A DNA stretch of 64,000 nt, from the NCBI GenBank assembly GCA_002394395.1, contig DGTR01000023.1, positions 58,719-122,718 on the forward strand, written 5' to 3'. The position numbers and the translations under genes are program-made. The notes under the pieces are model-generated. The model ran no database searches. It had not been told where the DNA came from and was given only the letters and a program-made list of their open reading frames with translations. Of the stretch, positions 33,431 to 40,576 are shown piece after piece (the stretch's first letter is position 1; each line of letters opens with the position of its first letter). The DNA comes from Bacteroidales bacterium UBA4331 (GTDB lineage: Bacteria > Bacteroidota > Bacteroidia > Bacteroidales > Paludibacteraceae).

Positions 33431-34141
33431 TTATACGCGAACTTGGTTGAATGTAAATAACTTTCTCTGGACCATTTGTTCCATCTTCACCCTTCCATTT
33501 CGACCAATAGTAATTTTCGTAAGTCCGCCTTTATACCATGAGAGATTTTGGCTTTCTATAGTAGGTAACGTATTGCCGGTTAACCAAATAGAAGGTCCAG
33601 CGCCGCCCCCATACTGGAATAAACTTGCGCAACAATCAAAAGCGTCTTTTCCTATAGTAGTTACCGAAGGAAGAACAAGCTTTCCTAATTTATAACACTC
33701 TTTAAAGGCTTCATCACCTATACTTTTTATATATCTACCATCGAATACCACAAGGCTATAGCATCCCTCAAAAGCATTGTACCCAATTACCACATCAGCC
33801 TGTGATTTGTTTTCGAAAGCGACTGTAGTAATATTCTCGGCATGCCAAAATGCATTTTTCCCTATTCTTTTAATTTGGGAACTGAATTGCACTTTGGTAA
33901 CGGATAAAAAACGGCACCAAGGACCACAACCTAAATGTGTACCATTGTAATCGGGAACCTCTTCTGCATCAATGTAGAGAGTATTTCCCTCTATTCTCCA
34001 TGAACCACCCGTGGAAAAATTACCCGAGCTGGTAACATAATATGCCTTTGCAGTTCCTATACCAACTATTAAGCATAGGAGCATTGTAAATAATTTTTTC
34101 TTAGCCGCAAGGGCACGACTAATCATTAAAAGATTTTTCAT
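33431..34141 (-). pseudogene. N-terminal part of the BspA-like protein, out of frame
   Basis: 236 residues with a signal peptide (LFTMLLCLIVGIGTAKA), a T9SS-cargo-like start (YYVTSSGNFSTGGSWRIEG) and BspA repeats (IKRIGKNAFWHAENITTVAF, IGDEAFKECYKLGKLVLPS). After WYKGG the frame goes off into unrelated residues and stops. The next frame carries the expected continuation YENYYWSKWKGEDG. One missing base between about 33522 and 33533 would join both parts into a protein of about 1,580 residues. A true mutation, programmed slippage, or an assembly error are all possible. Confidence 0.85.
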
Positions 34142-34348
34142 TGTTTGATTAATTTAGAGGTTAAACAAATAAATAATTTTTGTTTCATAAGCTCTGTTGG
34201 CGGTTTTATCCCATCGCCCCATCGGTTTTAAAGATTGTTTGTTAATATGGTTGGTTAGTTGTTGTTTTGTTAGTATTGTTTGTTCACAAAGTGTATAAAT
34301 AAGCTTCTTTATCTGACAAAAATGCGTATTTACGCAAAAATATCACAT

Positions 34349-34383
34349 AAATCCTTGCGTATTCCAAATATTTGTTGTACCTT
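34349..34383 (+). repeat. 35-bp direct repeat, copy 1 (decayed promoter)
   Basis: The block starts AAATCCTTGCGTATTCC and ends TTGTTGTACCTT. It is identical to 34490-34524. Its -7 element reads TACCTTCG instead of TACCTTTG, so this copy is probably weaker or inactive. Confidence 0.9.
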
Positions 34384-34395
34384 CGGACGCCGCCT

Positions 34396-34419
34396 GCCTT
34401 TGGCATTCCCCCGAAAGTA
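34396..34419. repeat. left arm of inverted repeat flanking abiE
   Basis: GCCTTTGGCATTCCCCCGAA plus AGTA resembles the reverse complement of 36022-36048, sharing an exact CATTCCCCCGAA core. Confidence 0.55.
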
Positions 34420-34449
34420 CGTTCGCACGTTTGTGCGAGTACTCAAGTC

Positions 34450-34499
34450 TTTTAGCTAAAAAAACAAATAAATTTACTTTTTTCAGCCAAAATCCTTGC
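34450..34499 (+). repeat. block repeated upstream of glyA, copy 1
   Basis: It contains GCTAAAAAAACAAATAAATT, a T-rich stretch and CAGCCAAAATCCTTGC. It is near-identical to 37128-37175. Confidence 0.85.
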
Positions 34500-34526
34500 G
34501 TATTCCAAATATTTGTTGTACCTTTG
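34496..34526 (+). promoter_or_regulatory. promoter of the abiE operon
   Basis: TTG (34496-34498) and TACCTTTG (34519-34526) are separated by 20 bases, about 40 bases before the abiEi start. It is the intact copy of the duplicated block. Confidence 0.85.
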
Positions 34527-34566
34527 TGCGCTGAAAGTACAAAATATTTGTAGTTACGGCTCTCAT

Positions 34567-35133
34567 ATGGAAATACTGAATACAATTTTGACCAGTTCAA
34601 GGACGGTAATTACACCTCAATGGTTAACGCTGGTTTCCGGAACCCAAGACAGAGTGTCTATCCAGCGGTCGCTCATGTATTATGCGCGCAAAGGCACGTT
34701 AGGCAATCCACGCAAAGGTATCTACACCAAGCATAATTACAATGAGCAGGAAATGGCTTGCGCCTTGCTTAAACCATCGTACATATCCTTGGAGTACGTT
34801 CTGTCGCGCGCAGGCGTTACCTTTCAATATAGCAGCGATATCACTTGCATCAGTTATCAAAACCGCACGATTGAGGTGGATGGCAAACAATACGTTTTTC
34901 GCCGCATCAATCCTATGATCTGGACCAATATGGTAGGAATTGAGCAACGCGACAATATTGCTATCGCATCGCCGGAAAGAGCGTTTCTGGATATGATGTA
35001 TCTCTCTGCAGGGCAATGTTATTTCGACAATCTGCATCCTCTTGACAAGAAAACCATCCGGCAAATACTGCCGACCTATTCATCCCCAACCCTGGCTAAG
35101 CGTGTGGAGGCGCTATTCAATGGACATCAATAA
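34567..35133 (+). CDS. abiEi: AbiEi-type antitoxin
   Basis: A 188-residue antitoxin and likely autorepressor of the type IV AbiE toxin-antitoxin family. The N-terminal winged-helix-like part is LTSSRTVITPQWLTLV, with RKGTLGNPRKGIY. The C-terminal domain has the diagnostic ASPERAFLDMMYLSAG and KRVEALFNGHQ. Start at ATG 34567, in the expected place after the promoter; the frame extends upstream but runs into the -7 element. It overlaps the toxin gene by 14 bases, as in known abiE operons. AbiE systems block phage by arresting growth. Confidence 0.88.
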   Translation: MEILNTILTSSRTVITPQWLTLVSGTQDRVSIQRSLMYYARKGTLGNPRKGIYTKHNYNEQEMACALLKPSYISLEYVLSRAGVTFQYSSDITCISYQNRTIEVDGKQYVFRRINPMIWTNMVGIEQRDNIAIASPERAFLDMMYLSAGQCYFDNLHPLDKKTIRQILPTYSSPTLAKRVEALFNGHQ

Positions 35134-35824
35134 ACATAGGTATTATCTGATACAAGTACTGCTTGCTATCTTCCGCGATCAGGAACTGAGCAGTCTTCTT
35201 GCTTTCAAAGGTGGCACATCGCTCATGTTGTTCCATAACTTGACGCGTTTCTCCACGGATCTGGATTTCAACCTGCTGGACCCTTCGCAGGCTGATAAAG
35301 TCTATCAGCGGCTCCATCAACTGCTACTCCGTTTCGGCACTATTGATGATGAGGCGAACAAGTTCTATGGTCCGATATTAGTGCTCAACTACGGCAAAGG
35401 CGAACGGATGCTTAAAGTAGAAGTCAGTTCCCGCGAATACCCCAACCATTATGAGGTGCGTACGCTCATGGGAGTAAACATCCGCGTTATGACCATGCCG
35501 GATATGTTTGCTCACAAGCTTTGCGCGCTGTCGGAGCGTATCACGCCGAGAGATATTTATGATGTATAGTTTTTCTTGCAGCAACGTACCGAAATCAATG
35601 AGGAAATCGTCCGGCTGCGTACCGGCAAATCCGTCTCTGACTTTGCGTCCGACTGCGCTCAATTAGTCAAAACCTACAGCCCTCGGATATTAATGCAGGG
35701 ACTGGGAGAAGTGCTATTGGACAATGCTTCCAAAAACTTTGTCCGCAAGCAGTTGCTTCAGGAAACAGCCTCTTCTCTGGAACTTTTTGCAATGGTTCCG
35801 CTGATTGCCGGAACACAGGCATAA
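35120..35824 (+). pseudogene. abiEii: AbiEii nucleotidyltransferase toxin with in-frame amber stop
   Basis: The frame reads MDINKHRYYLIQVLLAIFRD, then the nucleotidyltransferase signature FKGGTSLMLFHNL and STDLDFNLLD. It runs through MPDMFAHKLCALSER to ITPRDIYDV, then TAG at 35567-35569. The same frame resumes at once with FFLQQRTEINEEIVRLRTGK and continues to 35824. Family members have a Trp after RDxYD, so TGG to TAG is the simplest explanation. The 5' part ends at residue 149; the full reading would be 234 residues. The helical C-terminal domain is lost, and the toxin is probably inactive unless the codon is suppressed. All sequence around it is intact, so the lesion looks recent. Confidence 0.85.
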
Positions 35825-36021
35825 CCCTTCCTCTCCGGATTCGCACTTGCGCAACTGAAGCTTATTTATCACAATATGTCAAAGAACACATTTTTGCCGG
35901 AGGATTTATCCGGCAATATGGTTTCGCAGAATAATAAAAGGATGCTTGCATACAATTAGTATTCGGCGAAAGTATATATTCAGGCGTCAGCCTTGCAAAA
36001 ATGTGCAAAGCACCTCCCTCC

Positions 36022-36048
36022 TACATTCGGGGGAATGATTGCAAATGC
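36022..36048. repeat. right arm of inverted repeat flanking abiE
   Basis: TACATTCGGGGGAATG is followed by ATTGCAAATGC. It shares TTCGGGGGAATG, inverted, with 34404-34415; flanking bases are also similar. Confidence 0.55.
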
Positions 36049-36082
36049 AATCAGGCAGATGTCCGAATATGTCAAAGATCGT

Positions 36083-36107
36083 TGCGGGCCGTCGCGCCCG
36101 CATTTTT
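36083..36107 (+). terminator. terminator of the abiE operon
   Basis: TGCGGGC (36083-36089) pairs with GCCCGCA (36096-36102) over CGTCGC and is followed by TTTTT. Confidence 0.85.
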
Positions 36108-36206
36108 ATTTATGACGCTTTTATTTGATTTCTTAATCAGAGTACATTTCGTATAGGGTTACTATACCCTTGCTATACCCTTGCAGCCACTCTCGAACAT
36201 ATACAA

Positions 36207-36243
36207 AAAGACGGCACGTGACACAAAATCACGCACCGCCTTT
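36207..36243 (-). terminator. terminator of the 41-aa/170-aa pair
   Basis: Read on the minus strand, a 15-bp stem (36243-36229 with 36221-36207, four G-U pairs) over a 7-base loop is followed by a U run. It is downstream of the 170-aa gene. Confidence 0.78.
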
Positions 36244-36297
36244 AGCGTTGCTACTATATCTTTTACACCCTTTATACTACCATTCGCAACATGGGGA

Positions 36298-36307
36298 GGG
36301 GGGGGGG
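36298..36307. repeat. run of ten G
   Basis: An uninterrupted G10 tract preceded by GGGGA, between the 170-aa stop and its terminator. Confidence 0.9.
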
Positions 36308-36361
36308 TAAAATTAAACATCTGATTTATAGCGAGTTGCATAGGGGACTAAAGAATTGCTT

Positions 36362-36874
36362 TTAGTCAAAGTTAGTATAGTTGTCTGAGAAATATGTGCT
36401 GATTTCTCTTATTATGTCAGGATTCTTTTCTACTACATATTTGCAAACCAAAGCATATGCACTTTTTTCTATTATTTGGTAGTGTAAGTAATGTTCCTCA
36501 GAAAAATAAGTAGTCAATATACGCCTATACACACGAAAACGCTTTGTTTCTTTTTCACTTTCGCCTATGAGGTTCGCACCAATGAATCCAAACGATGAGC
36601 CTGGATATTGTTCAGCCAACTCCATCAATATAGCAATACAAGTATTGATAATGGGACGTGGCTCATTCAAACCAGTTAAGCGGTTGTATTTGTGCGGGTT
36701 TAATCGATCATCCTTTAGGTAGAACTTGATTCCGAAGAATTTGTTCGGATATTCCTCAACACGCACAATATACCATTTTTTAGTGCGTGAAGAGCGGAAA
36801 TGATAAATCAGCACAGGTACATCCCCTGTGCTCTGTCGGGTAAGAAATGTATAAGGATAGTGAGGAGGAAGCAT
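36362..36874 (-). CDS. hypothetical protein (170 aa)
   Basis: I do not recognise the family. The protein is a mixed alpha/beta soluble protein without signal peptide or membrane segment. Blocks include YPYTFLTRQSTGDVPVLIY, then SRTKKWYIVRVEEYPNKFFG, RPIINTCIAILMELAEQYPG, SSFGFIGANLIGESEKETKR and a C-terminal helical part. The pattern (structured N-terminal sheet, then a helix, then a GFIGAN strand) faintly recalls small Bacteroidetes orphan families such as DUF6169, but I cannot assign it. It is AT-richer than the core genes and lies between abiE and glyA. Its ATG overlaps the stop of a 41-codon frame. Confidence 0.7.
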   Translation of the reverse strand: MLPPHYPYTFLTRQSTGDVPVLIYHFRSSRTKKWYIVRVEEYPNKFFGIKFYLKDDRLNPHKYNRLTGLNEPRPIINTCIAILMELAEQYPGSSFGFIGANLIGESEKETKRFRVYRRILTTYFSEEHYLHYQIIEKSAYALVCKYVVEKNPDIIREISTYFSDNYTNFD

Positions 36875-36999
36875 TATGCCAAATAGCCATAAGTAGGTAT
36901 CCGATACTGCTGCAATTCATCACTATGTACGCGTTTGAACTCGTACAACTGATTGCCTTTCTCAGTTTTTGTTTCTTTAGTTCCTAACAAAGTTCCCAT
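36874..36999 (-). CDS. small protein upstream of the 170-aa gene (41 aa)
   Basis: From ATG at 36999 the minus strand reads MGTLLGTKETKTEKGNQLY, then EFKRVHSDELQQYRIPTYGY and LA before TAA. The stop overlaps the next ATG as TAATG, which argues for translational coupling and so for a real gene or a coupling leader peptide. It is basic and hydrophilic. The two genes look like a small two-gene module of the antitoxin/toxin or immunity type, but nothing in the sequence proves this. Confidence 0.55.
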   Translation of the reverse strand: MGTLLGTKETKTEKGNQLYEFKRVHSDELQQYRIPTYGYLA

Positions 37000-37127
37000 A
37001 ATACATAATTATTATTTTCGGCTGCAAAGATACACATTTTTTCGGAATTACGCAAGACTTTTAGAAGAAAAATAATTTTTGCACGCTATTTTGTCGGTTT
37101 TGGTGTTAATAAATTAGGTTAATTAGT

Positions 37128-37175
37128 TTTTTGCTAAAAAAAACAAATAAATTGATTTTTCAGCCAAAATCCTTG
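37128..37175 (+). repeat. block repeated upstream of abiE, copy 2
   Basis: TTTTGCTAAAAAAAACAAAT, AAATTGATTTTT and CAGCCAAAATCCTTGC closely match 34450-34499, about 2.7 kb upstream, in the same orientation. Confidence 0.85.
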
Positions 37176-37203
37176 CATATATCAAAAAAAAGCAGTACCT
37201 TTG
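37173..37203 (+). promoter_or_regulatory. promoter of glyA
   Basis: TTG (37173-37175) and TACCTTTG (37196-37203) are separated by 20 bases. The leader contains GTTAAATTG words (37212-37246). Confidence 0.85.
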
Positions 37204-37211
37204 CAGCAAAA

Positions 37212-37246
37212 TCGTTAAACTGTTAAATTGTTAAACCGTTAAATTG
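37212..37246. repeat. GTTAAATTG words in the glyA leader
   Basis: GTTAAACT, GTTAAATT, GTTAAACC and GTTAAATT follow in tandem directly before the glyA ATG. A related word lies at 29371-29396 on the other side of the BspA-like gene. Confidence 0.75.
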
Positions 37247-37248
37247 CA

Positions 37249-38544
37249 ATGAATCGAGACACAGCTATTTTTGACGTCATCCGCCGTGAGCGGGAACGTC
37301 AGACAAAAGGTATTGAGTTGATTGCCAGCGAGAACTTCGTGAGCGACCAGGTGTTGGAAGCCATGGGCAGCGTGCTGACCAATAAGTACGCGGAGGGCTA
37401 CCCGGGTCACCGTTATTACGGAGGTTGCGAGGTAGTAGATATCGCGGAGAACATCGCCCGCGACAGGCTCAAACAGCTTTACAACGCCGAGTACGTGAAC
37501 GTACAACCTCACTCCGGCGCACAGGCGAATATGGCTGTGTTCATGGCATGTCTGAAAGCCGGCGACACGTTCATGGGTCTGAACCTGAGCCACGGCGGTC
37601 ACTTGAGCCACGGTTCAGCGGTGAACTTCAGCGGACTGATGTTCAATGCCATCGGTTATGACCTGAAGGAAGAGACCGGGCGCGTGGATTATGACGACTT
37701 GGAGATGAAGGCGCGCACGCACAAGCCGAAACTGATTATCGCCGGCGCGAGTGCATACAGCCGCGAGTGGGATTATGCCCGCATCCGCCGTGTAGCCGAC
37801 GAGATAGGCGCGATCTTCATGGTGGATATGGCGCACCCGGCAGGACTGATTGCCGCAGGGTTGTTGGAGAACCCGCTGAAGTATGCGCATATCGTGACCT
37901 CGACGACCCACAAGACGCTTCGTGGTCCCCGCGGCGGCGTCATTCTTATGGGCAAAGATTTCGAAAACCCCTGGGGCAAGACTACGCCGAAAGGCGAGAT
38001 CAAGAAGATGTCCGCCCTACTCGACTCGGCTGTCTTCCCGGGTACTCAAGGCGGACCGCTGGAGCACGTGATAGCCGCTAAAGCAGTGGCCTTCGGCGAA
38101 GCGCTGACGGAGGAGTTCAAGATCTATCAGAAACAGGTGAAGACCAATGCTGCAGTCATGGCGCAGGCGTTCATGGACAAGGGTTACAAGGTCATCTCCG
38201 GCGGTACGGACAACCACTCGATGCTGATTGACCTGCGTCCCAAGTTCCCGGAGCTGACGGGTAAAGTAGCCGAGCAGGCGCTGGTAGCCGCAGATATCAC
38301 GACCAACAAGAACATGGTTCCGTTTGACAACCGTAGCGCGTTCCAGACCTCGGGTTTGCGTTTCGGTACCCCGGCTATCACCACCCGCGGCCTCAAAGAG
38401 GACCGGATGGGATGGATCGTCGAGCTCATCGACCGCGTGCTCGTTGATGTACAAAATAACAGCATCGCTAACACGAAGGTTATTGATGCTGTTCGGGAAG
38501 AAGTGAACCGCGAGATGAATCAGCACCCGCTGTTCGCCTGGTAA
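37249..38544 (+). CDS. glyA: serine hydroxymethyltransferase
   Basis: A 431-residue PLP enzyme that interconverts serine and glycine and charges tetrahydrofolate. Typical features are KGIELIASENFVSDQVLEAM, TNKYAEGYPGHRYYGGCEVV, NVQPHSGAQANMAVF and the PLP lysine in STTHKTLRGPRGG. The C-terminal GLRFGTPAITTRGLKEDRM is also typical. Length is within the family range. It is monocistronic with its own promoter and meets the convergent AraC gene with a three-base gap. Confidence 0.97.
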   Translation: MNRDTAIFDVIRRERERQTKGIELIASENFVSDQVLEAMGSVLTNKYAEGYPGHRYYGGCEVVDIAENIARDRLKQLYNAEYVNVQPHSGAQANMAVFMACLKAGDTFMGLNLSHGGHLSHGSAVNFSGLMFNAIGYDLKEETGRVDYDDLEMKARTHKPKLIIAGASAYSREWDYARIRRVADEIGAIFMVDMAHPAGLIAAGLLENPLKYAHIVTSTTHKTLRGPRGGVILMGKDFENPWGKTTPKGEIKKMSALLDSAVFPGTQGGPLEHVIAAKAVAFGEALTEEFKIYQKQVKTNAAVMAQAFMDKGYKVISGGTDNHSMLIDLRPKFPELTGKVAEQALVAADITTNKNMVPFDNRSAFQTSGLRFGTPAITTRGLKEDRMGWIVELIDRVLVDVQNNSIANTKVIDAVREEVNREMNQHPLFAW

Positions 38545-38547
38545 GAG

Positions 38548-39417
38548 TTATATACTTCTTTGTTTACGGAAGTGATTTGGAGTGAGCCCCGTGTGCTTCT
38601 TCGTATATTGACAGAAGAATGACGTATTGGGGAACTCCATTTCCTTCGCTATCTCATGGATGGGCAAAGTAGTGTTACGAAGGTAATGCTTTATCTCCGA
38701 AACCGTCACGTCGGCAATCCATTCACCCGCAGACTTACCGCTGCGCTCCTTGCATATCTCCGATAAGTATTTGGGAGTGAGATCCAACTCGCGTGCATAC
38801 CACTGCACCTCACGCACATGCGGATGTTGGTGGAGCTTCTGGAGGAAGGCATGGAAGGTATAATCGCTGGAGTTAGACTCCATACGCATAGAGGTATGAT
38901 CTGCGGGAATGACCGCTAACTTGTCGATATAATTGAGCATCTCCATCATCGCACCACGGGCAATGAGCATCAGAATCTGCTGGCGATACGCCGTACGCCT
39001 ATCCTGCAACTGAAGGGTCAGAAGGTGATAATAGGTATAGAAAAACTCAATGCTGATCTCGTTCACATGGAAGATAGGATTCTCCTTCACGTACTCCTGC
39101 TTCACATACCAGTTGGGCTCGATACGCATGTGATCGAACATGATCTGCTCATAGACAGAAGCATCAATAGTGACCTGCGAGAAGGCAAAATCCGGCGACA
39201 TCTTGTATGGACCCAGAGGATGTGTGAAATCCGGAATACGGATAAACAGATCGTCCTTTGCAATACGTAATGTCTTGCCTCGATACTCAACGTCAATATG
39301 CCCTGCGCGGCAAAGAAGGACAGTCATCGTTGCGGATGAGGTAGTACGGGTCTCACGACAATAACGGAATCCTTCAGGTTCATCTGTAATAAAGAGTAAG
39401 TCTGTAGATAGTGTCAT
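38548..39417 (-). CDS. AraC family transcriptional regulator
   Basis: A 289-residue regulator. The N-terminal part is a cupin-like sensor (VLLCRAGHIDVEYRGKTLRI, FIRIPDFTHPLG). The C-terminal part is the double helix-turn-helix: YARELDLTPKYLSEICKERS with GKSAGEW, then IHEIAKEMEFPNTSFFCQYT and KKHTGLTPNHFRKQ. The ligand and targets are unknown. It is divergent from the DUF4837 lipoprotein gene; their promoters lie within 80 bases of each other, so it may control that gene. Confidence 0.92.
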   Translation of the reverse strand: MTLSTDLLFITDEPEGFRYCRETRTTSSATMTVLLCRAGHIDVEYRGKTLRIAKDDLFIRIPDFTHPLGPYKMSPDFAFSQVTIDASVYEQIMFDHMRIEPNWYVKQEYVKENPIFHVNEISIEFFYTYYHLLTLQLQDRRTAYRQQILMLIARGAMMEMLNYIDKLAVIPADHTSMRMESNSSDYTFHAFLQKLHQHPHVREVQWYARELDLTPKYLSEICKERSGKSAGEWIADVTVSEIKHYLRNTTLPIHEIAKEMEFPNTSFFCQYTKKHTGLTPNHFRKQRSI

Positions 39418-39445
39418 AAAGGCAAAATTTTTCTTGTTTTCGGTG

Positions 39446-39476
39446 CAAAAGTACTACAATTTTGGCAAATACGCAA
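39446..39476 (-). promoter_or_regulatory. promoter of the AraC gene
   Basis: On the minus strand, TTG (39476-39474) and TACTTTTG (39453-39446) are separated by 20 bases. Confidence 0.82.
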
Positions 39477-39493
39477 ATTTTTTGTTATTTTTT

Positions 39494-39524
39494 TTGCAGA
39501 AACCGTATTTTTTTTGTAATTTTG
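39494..39524 (+). promoter_or_regulatory. promoter of the DUF4837 gene
   Basis: TTG (39494-39496) and TAATTTTG (39517-39524) are separated by 20 bases, with about 14 bases from the likely transcript start to the ATG. Confidence 0.82.
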
Positions 39525-39544
39525 CAGTCAAAATACCATTTTTT

Positions 39545-40576
39545 ATGAAAAAAATTACTATTTTATCGATTTTAGCGCTTATGTTTTGCGCGTGCTCGGG
39601 TAGTTCCGATCGGTTGCTCACTTCCGCAACGGGTTCCATTTATGAGTGTCTGGTAGTGGGGGATGCCGCAGTTAAGACACCGGTATGCGAGGCCATGGGT
39701 GCCGATATGTACGGTCTGCCGCAGATGGAGCCGTATTTCACGACGATGTTTGTACCCACGTCGCAGTTTGACGACCTTTTGAAATCCACGCGAAACATCC
39801 TCCTTGTGGACGTCAACGAGCAGAAATACACGCATATCAAAGCGACCAAAGCGCGTGACGTATGGTCCCAACCGCAAGCTATGCTCCATATCCAGGCTCC
39901 GAGCGACGAGGAGTTCTTGGCATATTGGCAGGCGAACGGCGAGAAGATCCGCGAGTGGTTCGTACAGGAGGAGTTAGCCCGCCAGCTGCGTTTCTACCGC
40001 GCAAGTACCAATAAGGAAGCGCGTGCAAAACTCAACAAGAAAGGCTACGACCTGCTCATCCCGGAGGACTTTATGCTGATCATGGACACAACCCTGGCAC
40101 TAAATGACCAAATGGTAAATGACCAAATGGTAAATGTTTTATGGTGTTGCAACAACAAAGGCCCGATGCGCAAAGATATCCTCGTTTATGACTTCCCTTA
40201 CACGGCGCAGGAGCAGTTCTCCAACGACTCCATCATCGCCATGAGGAATGCTATCGTAGGCCGCTTGGTCAGCGCCCAAGTAGAAGGCAGTCACATGGGA
40301 ACGGAATACAAACACTTCCCGCCGGTAAGCCGTCAGGTAGCGGCGCTGCGGGACAGCGTGGGAGGCTTCTACGGGATAGAGACAAGAGGCCTTTGGAAGA
40401 TCGAGGACGGCGAAGCCATGGGCGGACCGTTTGTATCGCTCACAAGACTCGACCAAGTGAACGGAAGGGTCGTGACCGCAGAGACCTTCCTCTACGCACC
40501 GGGTCAGAAGAAACGTAACGCCCTTCGTCAGGACGAAGCGATCCTCTACTCGCTCACGATGCCGAATGAACGGTGA
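39545..40576 (+). CDS. DUF4837 family lipoprotein
   Basis: A 343-residue lipoprotein from ATG 39545 (MKKITILSILALMFCACSG, lipobox MFCAC). Upstream codons in the same frame lie within the promoter and are excluded. DUF4837-like features are GSIYECLVVGD, LPQMEPYFTTMFVP, LLVDVNEQKYTHIKATKARD and FVSLTRLDQVNGRVVTAETF. Function of the family is not established. A run NDQMVNDQMVN is encoded by AAATGGTAAATGACC words and appears inserted. The last 23 bases overlap pnuC on the other strand. Confidence 0.88.
   Translation: MKKITILSILALMFCACSGSSDRLLTSATGSIYECLVVGDAAVKTPVCEAMGADMYGLPQMEPYFTTMFVPTSQFDDLLKSTRNILLVDVNEQKYTHIKATKARDVWSQPQAMLHIQAPSDEEFLAYWQANGEKIREWFVQEELARQLRFYRASTNKEARAKLNKKGYDLLIPEDFMLIMDTTLALNDQMVNDQMVNVLWCCNNKGPMRKDILVYDFPYTAQEQFSNDSIIAMRNAIVGRLVSAQVEGSHMGTEYKHFPPVSRQVAALRDSVGGFYGIETRGLWKIEDGEAMGGPFVSLTRLDQVNGRVVTAETFLYAPGQKKRNALRQDEAILYSLTMPNER
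40101..40136. repeat. AAATGGTAAATGACC words inside the DUF4837 gene
   Basis: AAATGACCAAATGGT is repeated, giving NDQMV twice in frame. The same peptide is encoded at 63816-63859 in an unrelated gene. Confidence 0.8.

Larger units (their letters stand above)
34142..34566. other. intergenic region with a duplicated promoter
   Basis: About 425 bases without a gene between the BspA-like gene (minus) and abiEi (plus). It holds two copies of a 35-bp promoter block (34349-34383 and 34490-34524). A block at 34450-34499 is closely repeated before glyA. One arm of an inverted repeat lies at 34396-34419. No clear promoter for the BspA-like gene was found. Confidence 0.8.
35825..36361. other. gene-free region behind abiE
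   Basis: About 540 bases without a convincing gene. It holds a hairpin GCCGGA/TCCGGC near 35900 and the right arm of an inverted repeat (36022-36048). A + terminator (36083-36107), CTATACCCTTG words (36160-36184), a minus terminator (36207-36243) and a run of ten G (36298-36307) follow. Confidence 0.75.

Noticed and set aside
35567..35569. TAG in abiEii as a recoded amino acid
   Set aside because: No stop-codon reassignment is known in Bacteroidales, and several other genes here (aroK, cdd, ubiE) end properly at TAG.
39434..39544. Upstream extension of the DUF4837 gene
   Set aside because: These codons overlap both divergent promoters; the lipoprotein signal starts at 39545.
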